Source of the DNA: Deltaproteobacteria bacterium
GTDB lineage: Bacteria > Myxococcota_A > Polyangia > GCA-2747355
DNA length: 64,000 nt
Direction: 5' to 3'
NCBI GenBank assembly: GCA_020633415.1
Contig: JACKDQ010000010.1
Location: 62,001-126,000, forward strand
A program made the translations under genes and the position numbers. Under the pieces are notes generated by a model. It was given only the letters and a program-made list of their open reading frames with translations, searched no databases and was not told the DNA's origin. This document shows, one piece after another, positions 25,112-32,954 of this stretch. Position 1 is the first letter of the stretch. Each line of letters opens with the position of its first letter.

Positions 25112-26455
25112 ATGGATGTCTCGATCCCTTCTCCGCAGCCCTTGCGACTGAGCGAGTCGTCATGTTTGCTCGTCGCTCGGACGCCTGCCTTGCGCTTTTT
25201 GCTTGGCGCCGCAGTTCGAGAAGCCGGAATGACCGTCGAGACGGCGGTCGGCGCGACGGACGCGCTGCGTCGCCTGTCACGGCTTCCGCTTCCCGCAGCG
25301 TTGGTGATCGCTGCGGACATCGAGACCGATCCCGAGCAAGCGCTGCTGCTGGTCAAGCAGCTTAGCGTTTGCAAAGAGACGACCTACATCCCGCAGATCG
25401 TCTTTTTGCATTCGTCGGCAGCGATCTCTGCTTTTCAGAAAACGCCCGCCGCTGAGCATGTCGTGCCGGTCGTCGCCCACGGCGATGCCGACGAGCTTCG
25501 CGATGCAGTGCGGTTGGCCGTCGAGATCGCCCGCGAAGCGGTGCCCACGCCCCCCCACGGCTTGGCGATCGGTGGGCGCGCTCCTCAGCAACTGCTGATC
25601 GAGCAGCGCCGACCGTTGCATGCCCTGGAACAGGCGTTGGCGCTGTTCGCCGACGCTGTTGCGGCGATCCGCACCCGGCGTTTGCCGGGGCCGCTGGTAC
25701 CCGACGTGTTGGCCCGTGTGCGGGCGTTGTTTGCCCGCCCGGACATCTCGCTGCGCGATGTCGCTCAGTTCGTCGAAAGCGAACAGTTTCTCGCCGCGCA
25801 GCTGATGGCGCTCGCCAATAGCGCCTATTTTCGCGGTGGCGGTGAGCGCGCACGGTCGGTGCTTGCGGCGGTCACGCGTATTGGTTTGAGCACGGCGTCG
25901 TCGATGCTGCACGCATTGGCGTTGCGGGCCTATCTGGTTGCCTGTCCTGAACCGCTGGCTTCGATCCTCGCTGTCGAGCTCAAGCGGGCCTTTCTCGTGG
26001 CGACCGTTGCCAGGATGCTCGCCCAAGATTCCAAACAAGACGACGAGCACGCCTTTTCCGCCGGCTTGTTTCACAACGTCGGTACGACGATTTTCCTGTA
26101 CACCCTCGCGCTCAACCTGCCATCGCTGGCGATCGACGCCGCGTCGGTGAGCACGGTTTGTCAACGCGAGGCCGCCACGCTCAATGCGATCGCCTGCGAG
26201 ACGATGCTGCTTCCTGTGGTCGTCAAGCAGATTCACGATGAGGCCTTCGCGGCGGACCCGCTGGTGAGCCTGATCCATCGGGCGATGTGGATCAGCGAAG
26301 TGATGCTCAACAGTGGCGCGCCTCCCGAGGCCAACGATCGTCAGATCCGGCTGTACGCCGTTCCTCCGCGGGCGATCAAGCGGATCACCGATCAAATGCC
26401 TGCGATCTTGGGCCTGTTGTCGCACTATCAGCAGGCCGAGCCGAGCCTCGGCTGA
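25112..26455 (+). CDS. HDOD-domain signalling protein with degenerate receiver-like N-terminus
   Basis: A 447-residue protein from ATG 25112 behind a near-perfect AAGGAGG. Residues about 15-145 have the length and pattern of a receiver domain (SSCLLVARTPALRFLLGAAV, PLPAALVIAAD), but the acidic pocket and a clear phospho-Asp are missing, so it is probably not phosphorylated. Residues about 200-430 are an HDOD domain: ISLRDVAQFVESEQFLAAQL, LANSAYFRGGGERARSVLAA, VTRIGLSTASSMLHALALR, HAFSAGLFHNVGTTIFLY. HDOD proteins are HD-like regulators, usually without metal-dependent activity, found in motility and second-messenger control. The next gene, an NtrC-type regulator, is 58 nt downstream on the same strand. 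Confidence 0.82.
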   Translation: MDVSIPSPQPLRLSESSCLLVARTPALRFLLGAAVREAGMTVETAVGATDALRRLSRLPLPAALVIAADIETDPEQALLLVKQLSVCKETTYIPQIVFLHSSAAISAFQKTPAAEHVVPVVAHGDADELRDAVRLAVEIAREAVPTPPHGLAIGGRAPQQLLIEQRRPLHALEQALALFADAVAAIRTRRLPGPLVPDVLARVRALFARPDISLRDVAQFVESEQFLAAQLMALANSAYFRGGGERARSVLAAVTRIGLSTASSMLHALALRAYLVACPEPLASILAVELKRAFLVATVARMLAQDSKQDDEHAFSAGLFHNVGTTIFLYTLALNLPSLAIDAASVSTVCQREAATLNAIACETMLLPVVVKQIHDEAFAADPLVSLIHRAMWISEVMLNSGAPPEANDRQIRLYAVPPRAIKRITDQMPAILGLLSHYQQAEPSLG

Positions 26456-26513
26456 GCCCCGCTGCCGCCGTGTGCGGTAGACTTCGGTCGTTCTCGACGT
26501 ATACCGTGTAGAG

Positions 26514-27869
26514 ATGGGCCCGAAGCAGCACGTACTCGTCGTCGACGACGAAAACAACATTCTAAGCTCCCTGCGTCGTGCACTCCAAATCGAGGGCTTT
26601 CAGGTCACCGTTGCTGACGGCGGTGAAGCCGCTCTCGAGGCGGTCGAAAAAGGTGCTGTTGATCTGGTGCTGCTCGACGTGGCGATGCCGGACATCGATG
26701 GCATCGAGGTGCTGCGGCGGATCAAGGCGAAAGCGCCAGACCAGCCGGTGGTGATGATGAGCGGACACTCGACGATCGAGACGGCGGTCCAGGCGACCAA
26801 ACTCGGGGCGTTCGACTTCATCGAGAAGCCGCTGGCCAGCGAACGCTTGCTGCTGACGATTCGTAATGCGCTAGATAGCGGCAGATTGCGCCGCGAGAAT
26901 GCGGAGCTGCGGCGACTTCAGCTTGGCGAAATGGTCGGTCGCAGCGAGGCGATCAAACAGATCGAGCAGACGATCGCCAAGGCCGCACCGACGAGCGGTC
27001 GCGTGCTGATCACCGGGCCCAATGGTACCGGCAAAGAGCTCGTCGCGCGCTCGCTCCACGTCAACTCGCAGCGCGCTGAAGGACCGTTCATCAAAGTCAA
27101 TTGTGCGGCGATCGCCCATGACCTGATCGAGAGCGAGCTGTTTGGTCATGAAAAGGGGGCGTTTACTGGTGCTGCCAATCGACGAATCGGCAAGTTTGAG
27201 CAGGCTCACGGTGGAACGCTCTTTCTCGACGAGATCGGTGACATGAGCCTCGCTGCCCAAGCCAAGGTCTTGCGCGTCCTGCAAGAGGGCGAGCTCGAGC
27301 GCGTCGGCGGTGCCGAGACGATCATCGTCGATGTGCGTGTGATCGCGGCGACGAACAAGGATCTCTTTGCGGAGATTGCCGCCGGACGCTTTCGCGAAGA
27401 CCTCTACTATCGACTCAACGTCGTGCCGATCGCGCTGCCGGCGCTCAGCGAACGCCGCGAAGACATCCCCGAGCTCGTTGCACATTTTCTGCGGCAAACC
27501 AGCGAATCGCACGGCCGTCGACCCAAGCAGATCGAGCAAAGCGCGCTAACCTTGCTGATGCAACAGCCCTGGCCGGGCAACATTCGCGAGCTACGCAACG
27601 TCGTCGAGCGGCTGGTGATACTCGTCGAATCGCCGACGATCGCGGCCGAGCACATCGTCGAGTTGCTCAACGTCCCCAGCGCCGTCCCCGTACGACGCGC
27701 TGCCGGCGAGCTCCCCTTGCGCGACGTGGTGATGGCCGCCGAGCGCGAAGCGATTCTTGCGGCGCTTGAGCGGCACGAGGGCCAGGTCGCCAAGGCCGCC
27801 GCGCAACTCGGTCTGGAGCGCAGCCACCTCTACAAGAAGATGAAGATTCTGGGCATCGACCGGAGCTAG
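26514..27869 (+). CDS. Sigma-54-dependent response regulator (NtrC family)
   Basis: A 451-residue transcription activator. Residues 5-120 are a receiver with DDE near the start, phospho-Asp55 in LVLLDVAMPD and the conserved Lys in FDFIEKPL. Residues about 140-370 are the AAA+ domain with Walker A ITGPNGTGKELVARSLH (Pro-Asn replaces the common Glu-Ser), the sigma-54 contact loop EKGAFTGAANRRIGKFEQA, Walker B GGTLFLDEIGDMS and the arginine region RFREDLYYRLNVVPI. Residues about 405-450 are a Fis-type helix-turn-helix (VAKAAAQLGLERSHLYKKMK). On phosphorylation it should activate RpoN promoters. No sensor kinase gene adjoins it; the HDOD protein precedes it. Confidence 0.95.
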   Translation: MGPKQHVLVVDDENNILSSLRRALQIEGFQVTVADGGEAALEAVEKGAVDLVLLDVAMPDIDGIEVLRRIKAKAPDQPVVMMSGHSTIETAVQATKLGAFDFIEKPLASERLLLTIRNALDSGRLRRENAELRRLQLGEMVGRSEAIKQIEQTIAKAAPTSGRVLITGPNGTGKELVARSLHVNSQRAEGPFIKVNCAAIAHDLIESELFGHEKGAFTGAANRRIGKFEQAHGGTLFLDEIGDMSLAAQAKVLRVLQEGELERVGGAETIIVDVRVIAATNKDLFAEIAAGRFREDLYYRLNVVPIALPALSERREDIPELVAHFLRQTSESHGRRPKQIEQSALTLLMQQPWPGNIRELRNVVERLVILVESPTIAAEHIVELLNVPSAVPVRRAAGELPLRDVVMAAEREAILAALERHEGQVAKAAAQLGLERSHLYKKMKILGIDRS

Positions 27870-28031
27870 ACCTCACACCTCTGTAAAAACGAACAGTTAA
27901 GCAGACGTGGTGTATGGTACAAAATCCGTGCTATATCTAGGTTAATATCTTAATTGTCGTCGAACTTCGTCGGTGAGCTCGTGCAGCGTAGACTGGTGCA
28001 ACGCCGACAACGCGAGGATCTAGGGGCAAAG

Positions 28032-28850
28032 ATGGCACCTTCAAAATCGCCGGTGGTCTACCTGGTTGGCGCAGGCCCGGGAGACCCCGAACTGTTGACC
28101 CGTCGAGGTGAACGGCTGCTGCGCCAGGCGACGATCGTTTTCTACGATGCGTTGGTCGACGAGCGGCTGCTTGAGCTACTGCCGCCGACGGTCGAGCGTT
28201 GTTTTGTCGGTAAGCGCGCCCGCCGTGCGGCGACAACCCAGCAGCGCATCGTTTCGCTGATGATCGATGCAGCACGTGCCGGTCATCGGGTGGTGCGGCT
28301 GAAATGCGGCGATCCTTGCGTGCTCGGCCGCGGTGGTGAAGAGGCCGAGGCGCTGCGTGCCGCGGGCATCGACTGCCAAATCGTTCCCGGCGTTAGCGCA
28401 GCGATCGCAGCAGCCGAACAATTCGGCATTCCGGTGACCCATCGAGGTCTGAGTTCCGGGGTGTTGACGATCTCTGGTCACGCCGCCGCGGTCTACGAGC
28501 CGGTGCTGCGCGCGTTGCCACCGCGGAGCGTTACGGTGGTCGTACTGATGGGACAACGCAATTGCCGCGCGATCTGCCAGACGTTGATCGGCTCGGGCTG
28601 GCCCAGCGATACGCCGTTTGCCCGCTGCGCCGGCGCTTACACCGAGCGAGCCAGGATTTGGCAGACCACTTTGGGGCAGGCGGCGCTTGTCGACGGTCCT
28701 CCCCTCGATGATCAACCCGTCACGCTTGTTGTCGGTGATGTGGTTGGCCTGCGTCGCGAACACGTCGAATCACTGCTTGAGCTCGATCAAGCGGCGATCG
28801 CAGCGCCGGACGCATCGCTTTGGGATGAGCGACGCTGGGAGGTCCTCTAA
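28032..28850 (+). CDS. cobA: Uroporphyrinogen-III C-methyltransferase (siroheme synthesis)
   Basis: A 272-residue SUMT enzyme that adds methyl groups at C2 and C7 of uroporphyrinogen III, giving precorrin-2 for siroheme. Motifs: VYLVGAGPGDPELLTRRGER (about 9-28), VVFYDALVDERLLEL-like segment, VVRLKCGDPCVLGRGGEEAE (about 88-107), IVPGVSAAIAAAEQFGIPVT and VVLMGQRNC. ATG 28032 is chosen (GGGGCAAAG upstream); the frame is open to 27954 but that part has no family character. The leader 27880-27960 is AT-rich compared with its surroundings and probably contains the promoter. The stop abuts the reductase ATG directly (TAAATG), and that enzyme needs siroheme. Confidence 0.92.
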   Translation: MAPSKSPVVYLVGAGPGDPELLTRRGERLLRQATIVFYDALVDERLLELLPPTVERCFVGKRARRAATTQQRIVSLMIDAARAGHRVVRLKCGDPCVLGRGGEEAEALRAAGIDCQIVPGVSAAIAAAEQFGIPVTHRGLSSGVLTISGHAAAVYEPVLRALPPRSVTVVVLMGQRNCRAICQTLIGSGWPSDTPFARCAGAYTERARIWQTTLGQAALVDGPPLDDQPVTLVVGDVVGLRREHVESLLELDQAAIAAPDASLWDERRWEVL

Positions 28851-31067
28851 ATGGCGACCTGGAAATCGGCGCTTGCGGGGGCGATCAGCGAGCCGCTCGC
28901 TGAAGAGATCGATGGGTTCGAGACGCAGATGATCCTTCGTCGACAGGGAGCGCTCGACGAGGCGGTCTTCGCCGAACTGCGCCTGCGTCGCGGCGTGTAT
29001 GGCCAACGTTACGACAACGGCCGCCGCCACGATGGGCTGGTCAGTCGCAGCCTCGATTTCCCCTCTGGCGAAACGACCAAGGGCCCGGGCACCTATTGGG
29101 ACGCGCCGGGCATGATGCGTCTAAAGATTCCCGGCGGGCTGCTCAGCGCCGAGCAACTCGAGGTACTCGCCGAGTTGGCTGAGGAGTATGCCGATGGTGT
29201 GCTTCACGTAACCACACGGCAGGATATTCAATTCCACTTCGTCCATATCGAAGACACGCCGGACTTGATGCGGCGACTCGGCGCTGTCGGCATCAGCACG
29301 CGTGAGGCCTGCGGTAACTCGGTGCGCAACATCACTGCCTGCCCGATCAGCGGTGTCTGCGCCGACGAGGCCTTCGATGTGACGCCTTACGCTCAGGGGT
29401 TGAACGCATACCTGCTCGGTCACCAGGCCGTTCAAGACTTTGGACGAAAGTTTAAGATCTCTTTTTCCGGTTGCGGTGGATCGGCCTGTGCGCTGGCAAA
29501 CATTCACGACATCGGTTTTGTCGCCGCAACGCGCGAGGTCGACGGACAGACGCGCCGCGGTTTCCGCGCCTACGTCGGAGGCGGACTAGGGGCGGTGCCC
29601 CATTCGGCGCAACTGCTCAGCGAATTCGTCGACGAGCAGGAGCTGTTGCCGTTGACTCACGCGATTTGCTTGCTGTTTGCTGAGCACGGTGAAAAGCGCA
29701 ATCGCGCTCGCGCACGGCTGAAGTTTGTCGTCGCCAAATTCGGCATCGATCGCTTTCGCGAAATGGTCGCTGAGAAGCGTCAGACACTTGCCGATGATCC
29801 GCGTTGGTCGACCTACCTCGCGCCCTTTGTCGAACAGCCCGTCGCTTCGCAGGCCCCAGGTGCGGCATCCGGCGCGTCGAGGGGGACCGCACTGTCCCAC
29901 TGGCAGCAGACCAACGTGCGTCGGCAGCGACAAAGCGGTTACAGCACGGTCACGGTGGCCCTGCCGCTCGGCGACTTTACCGGCGACCAAAGCCGCGCGT
30001 TGGCCGATATCGCGCGCAGCTATCTCGATGGCACCGTGCGCTTGACGGTCGAGCAAAACATCGTTCTGCGTTGGGTCAGCGACGCGGATTTAGCAACGCT
30101 CTACGCGCAACTCGCCGACGCAGGGCTCGCGCAACCGGGCGCCGAGACGATCGCCGACATCACCAGCTGTCCCGGGACCGACACCTGCAAGCTGGGGATC
30201 TCCTCGTCGCGCGGACTGGCTGCCGAATTGCGCAGCCGCTACCTCGCGCGCACCCTCGACCCGGCGATCGCTGCCCTGCGCGTCAAGGTCAGCGGGTGCT
30301 TCAATTCTTGCGGGCAGCATCACATCGCCGACATCGGCTTCTATGGCGTTAGCCGCAAACTCAATGGCTACACCGTGCCTCATTTCCAACTGGTGATCGG
30401 TGGAAAGTGGGCGGAAAACGGTGGCGCCTACGGTTTGGCGATCGGTGCGATTCCGTCGAAGAACGTGCCTCATGCCCTCTCGATGGTCCTCGATCACTAC
30501 GCGACCGCGCGCGCCGAGCAAGAGAGTTTTCACGACTTCGTGCGTCGCGTCGGCAAGGCTGAGCTGAAGACGCTGATCGCTCCGACGACGGTTGTCCCGT
30601 CCTATTTCGAAGACCGCAGCTTCTACTCGGATTGGGGCGATCCGCGCGAGTACACCACCGGCGACATGGGGCAAGGTGAGTGCGCGGGCGAGGTGATCTC
30701 TCCGGTGCAGTTCGGTTTGGCTGAGAGCGAGAAGGAGGCCTTCTCCGCGCAGTTGGCCCTCGACGCTGGTCAGGCCGAACAGGCTGCTCAGGCCGCCTAT
30801 CGCGCGATGCTCGCCGCAGCAAACGCTCTGCTGCGCGGCAAACAGCTGATAGTCGAAGAGGCCGAGCAGATCGTCGATAACTTTCGCCGACTGTTTATCG
30901 ACACCGAGTTGTTCTTCGACCCCTACGCCGGGGGCAAGTTTGCCAACTACCTGTTGACCGCTCACGATGCGCGTGACGAGCTGCCCAGCCTTGATAGCGC
31001 GCGCCGGCGCGTCGAAGAGGCACAGCTTTTCATCGAAGCGGCTCACGCTTGCCACGGAAGAATGTGA
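28851..31067 (+). CDS. Siroheme/4Fe-4S nitrite or sulfite reductase
   Basis: A 738-residue hemoprotein reductase with the duplicated nitrite/sulfite reductase fold. The first half carries PGTYWDAPGMMRLKIPGG, HVTTRQDIQFHFVHIED, STREACGNSVRNITACP and KISFSGCGGSACALANIHDI. The second half carries the cluster and siroheme ligands C440-x5-C446 (SCPGTDTCKLG) and C483-x3-C487 (VSGCFNSCGQHHIADIG). These enzymes make six-electron reductions of sulfite to sulfide or nitrite to ammonia. About 150 C-terminal residues (LAESEKEAFSAQLALDAG onward) form a helical extension beyond the usual size of about 560. Sulfite versus nitrite cannot be settled by eye; no flavoprotein subunit adjoins, so ferredoxin is the likely donor. 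Confidence 0.9.
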   Translation: MATWKSALAGAISEPLAEEIDGFETQMILRRQGALDEAVFAELRLRRGVYGQRYDNGRRHDGLVSRSLDFPSGETTKGPGTYWDAPGMMRLKIPGGLLSAEQLEVLAELAEEYADGVLHVTTRQDIQFHFVHIEDTPDLMRRLGAVGISTREACGNSVRNITACPISGVCADEAFDVTPYAQGLNAYLLGHQAVQDFGRKFKISFSGCGGSACALANIHDIGFVAATREVDGQTRRGFRAYVGGGLGAVPHSAQLLSEFVDEQELLPLTHAICLLFAEHGEKRNRARARLKFVVAKFGIDRFREMVAEKRQTLADDPRWSTYLAPFVEQPVASQAPGAASGASRGTALSHWQQTNVRRQRQSGYSTVTVALPLGDFTGDQSRALADIARSYLDGTVRLTVEQNIVLRWVSDADLATLYAQLADAGLAQPGAETIADITSCPGTDTCKLGISSSRGLAAELRSRYLARTLDPAIAALRVKVSGCFNSCGQHHIADIGFYGVSRKLNGYTVPHFQLVIGGKWAENGGAYGLAIGAIPSKNVPHALSMVLDHYATARAEQESFHDFVRRVGKAELKTLIAPTTVVPSYFEDRSFYSDWGDPREYTTGDMGQGECAGEVISPVQFGLAESEKEAFSAQLALDAGQAEQAAQAAYRAMLAAANALLRGKQLIVEEAEQIVDNFRRLFIDTELFFDPYAGGKFANYLLTAHDARDELPSLDSARRRVEEAQLFIEAAHACHGRM

Positions 31068-31630
31068 TGAGTCACCTCGAAATCGAGCACGCCAAGCGCC
31101 TTTGTCTCAAATTGCCGATCATCGAGCCATCCCCTGCAGCGTCGATCACCGACGGAGCGATCGCGGTGTTCCATCAGCTGATCCAACGGCAGGCCCTCGA
31201 CAAAGAACTGATGATCGATGTCGTCGACTACCGCCACCTAGCTCAGGGTTCGCAGGTCTTGCTGATCTGCCATCACAGTCACTACGCCCTCGACTTCGCC
31301 GACGGCGTGGCCGGGCTGCTCTATCGCGACCGCCGTGCGCAGGGGTCGCTCTCCGAACGACTATCGCTCGGCTTGTCGCGTCTGAAGGCGATGGCAGAAG
31401 CGATCATCGAACCGCTCGCGCTAGGCTTTGCCGGCGATAGACTGCTGCTCCGCCTAGAAGATCGGCTTTGGGCGCCCAATCGCTCGGAGGTTGCGCAACA
31501 GGCACAAACTGTGATCGCGCGTGCGCTCGAGGCCGCCGGACACCCCGATTCAGCGGTCGTCGCGCTGGAAGAAGATCGCCGGCGCGCCCTCGGCTTTAGC
31601 GTAAAGCTCCAGCGTGCACTGATCGTCTGA
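31067..31630 (+). CDS. Unknown protein of the siroheme-reductase operon
   Basis: A 187-residue soluble protein beginning MSHLEIEHAKRLCLKLPIIE. Its ATG 31067 overlaps the reductase stop (TGATG), so the two are translationally coupled. Segments include ASITDGAIAVFHQLIQRQAL, SQVLLICHHSHYALDFADGV and GDRLLLRLEDRLWAPNRSEV. I recognise no family. Position suggests a small accessory protein for the sulfite/nitrite reductase, for example in electron transfer or assembly, but it lacks Cys clusters for an iron-sulfur centre. The HHSHY segment could bind a metal. Confidence 0.55.
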   Translation: MSHLEIEHAKRLCLKLPIIEPSPAASITDGAIAVFHQLIQRQALDKELMIDVVDYRHLAQGSQVLLICHHSHYALDFADGVAGLLYRDRRAQGSLSERLSLGLSRLKAMAEAIIEPLALGFAGDRLLLRLEDRLWAPNRSEVAQQAQTVIARALEAAGHPDSAVVALEEDRRRALGFSVKLQRALIV

Positions 31631-31646
31631 CGGCGTACGCTAGGCG

Positions 31647-32792
31647 CTAGCCGCGTATTCGGCGTCGCGGGCTGCGTCGCGCTAGAGCGAGGCCCAGCAA
31701 AGCCAACAGCCACCAACTGATCGAGCGGCCGTTTTCGACGCGACAACCGAGCGTTCCTGCGCCGGTGGTATGCGTGCCGTTGCTGAGCTGCTGTCCGGGG
31801 GTCGGTGCGCACAGGTGCTGGCTTCCACCGCTGATGCAGTCGGAACCCTGCGGACAGTTGGATGCCAGTGGATCGCAGACCTGGCTGCAGTAGAGCAGGT
31901 TCAGCGTTGCGTCCTGCACGCAAAGGTTGGACGCGCAGTCGGCGGGACCCTGGCAGGCAAAGCCGTAGCTGGCCTTTTCACCCTTGCTCGCCGGTGTGCC
32001 GTTCGCTTGATCGCTGACCGTCACGCTGATCGAAACCTCGCCCGAGCGACCGAGCGTGTCCTTGGCCACAACGCGCAACTGGTGGCTGCCCGCGCTCAGC
32101 GTTAGCGAAAATGAGAAACTGGCTTGCGTTTGACTTGCCGAAGGTGCGCCATCGACGAACAACATCACGTCGGCGAGCGTACCGGTCAGCGTGACCTGTC
32201 CCTTGACCGTCAGCGAAGAACCCACCGTCGAGCCGTCGCTCGGTTCGCTCAAGCTAATCACCGGCGTGTCGGTTGAGGCAGTCGTGTCGGCTTTCGCGCC
32301 GCCGCTATCTGCTAGGCCGGCGTCGGGTGCTGGCCCGCCCGTATCGGGCGCAGGCCCGGCATCGGTCGCGGGCGGGTTCGGCGGTCCGCAAACATAGAGG
32401 TTGGTGATGTTCGTCGGATGGCAGGTTTCGCCGCCGGGACAAGGCTGCGATGCGCCCGGGTAGCAGAGCAGCGAGCAGAATTTCGCGCCGGTTGGACCGG
32501 TGACGCAAGGTCCGCTGGTACACTCTGAGCTGCTTTGGCAGCTCGCCCCAAATGTCCCAGGCAGCGGTGACTGAGGATTGGAAAACGTGCCGCGCACACC
32601 GGGGGCAACGGTGGCGAGGCGATTGGAGCGATCGGCTGGCTGTTTGTTGTTTCCCCAGTCACCGCTACCACCGGATCCGTCTTCGATCACGAGGACTTCT
32701 CCGGCGCCCGGGTCACGTCCTTCACTATCTTTCACTCCTGTGCAACCACCTGAAACGAACAGAAGGATGATGACCCATCGGGGACGGCGCAT
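31647..32792 (-). CDS. Secreted lipoprotein-like protein with Ig-like domain and MYXO-CTERM tail
   Basis: A 381-residue envelope protein. ATG 32792 (MRRPRWVIILLFVSGGC) gives a short signal with a Cys-ending motif (SGGC, not an ideal lipobox). The mature part holds a Cys-rich segment (ASCQSSSECTSGPCVTGPTG, FCSLLCYPGASQPCPGGETC), a Pro/Ala/Asp-rich linker, a bacterial Ig-like domain (VISLSEPSDGSTVGSSLTVK to VSISVTVSD) and a second Cys-rich segment (ACQGPADCASNLCVQDA). It ends LGCRVENGRSISWWLLALLG and then ALARRSPRRR, the MYXO-CTERM plan of Cys, hydrophobic stretch and basic tail. The open frame runs further upstream only by crossing the divergent dehydrogenase gene and is not coding. Confidence 0.78.
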   Translation of the reverse strand: MRRPRWVIILLFVSGGCTGVKDSEGRDPGAGEVLVIEDGSGGSGDWGNNKQPADRSNRLATVAPGVRGTFSNPQSPLPGTFGASCQSSSECTSGPCVTGPTGAKFCSLLCYPGASQPCPGGETCHPTNITNLYVCGPPNPPATDAGPAPDTGGPAPDAGLADSGGAKADTTASTDTPVISLSEPSDGSTVGSSLTVKGQVTLTGTLADVMLFVDGAPSASQTQASFSFSLTLSAGSHQLRVVAKDTLGRSGEVSISVTVSDQANGTPASKGEKASYGFACQGPADCASNLCVQDATLNLLYCSQVCDPLASNCPQGSDCISGGSQHLCAPTPGQQLSNGTHTTGAGTLGCRVENGRSISWWLLALLGLALARRSPRRRIRG

Positions 32793-32954
32793 GTCGGTTC
32801 TATGTGCAAGCTGCGGACCAACCGATCGACCCGCATTGGGCGGATTGGTGGGCTTGGTGCGGAGACAACCCTCCCACCTTGGCGACAGCAGGCCTAGGCA
32901 AAGTGGCCGGCTGTGCGTGTGTCCAAATCGCCCAGACTGCGATACCCTACCGAA

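Noticed and set aside
25277..26560. A 427-codon frame antisense to the HDOD gene
   Set aside because: Composition is Arg/Gln/His-rich as expected of an antisense shadow in GC-rich DNA; the sense gene has clear HDOD motifs and ribosome site.
27954..28031. N-terminal extension of the uroporphyrinogen methyltransferase
   Set aside because: The extra 26 residues have no family similarity; ATG 28032 is followed immediately by the SUMT N-terminus.
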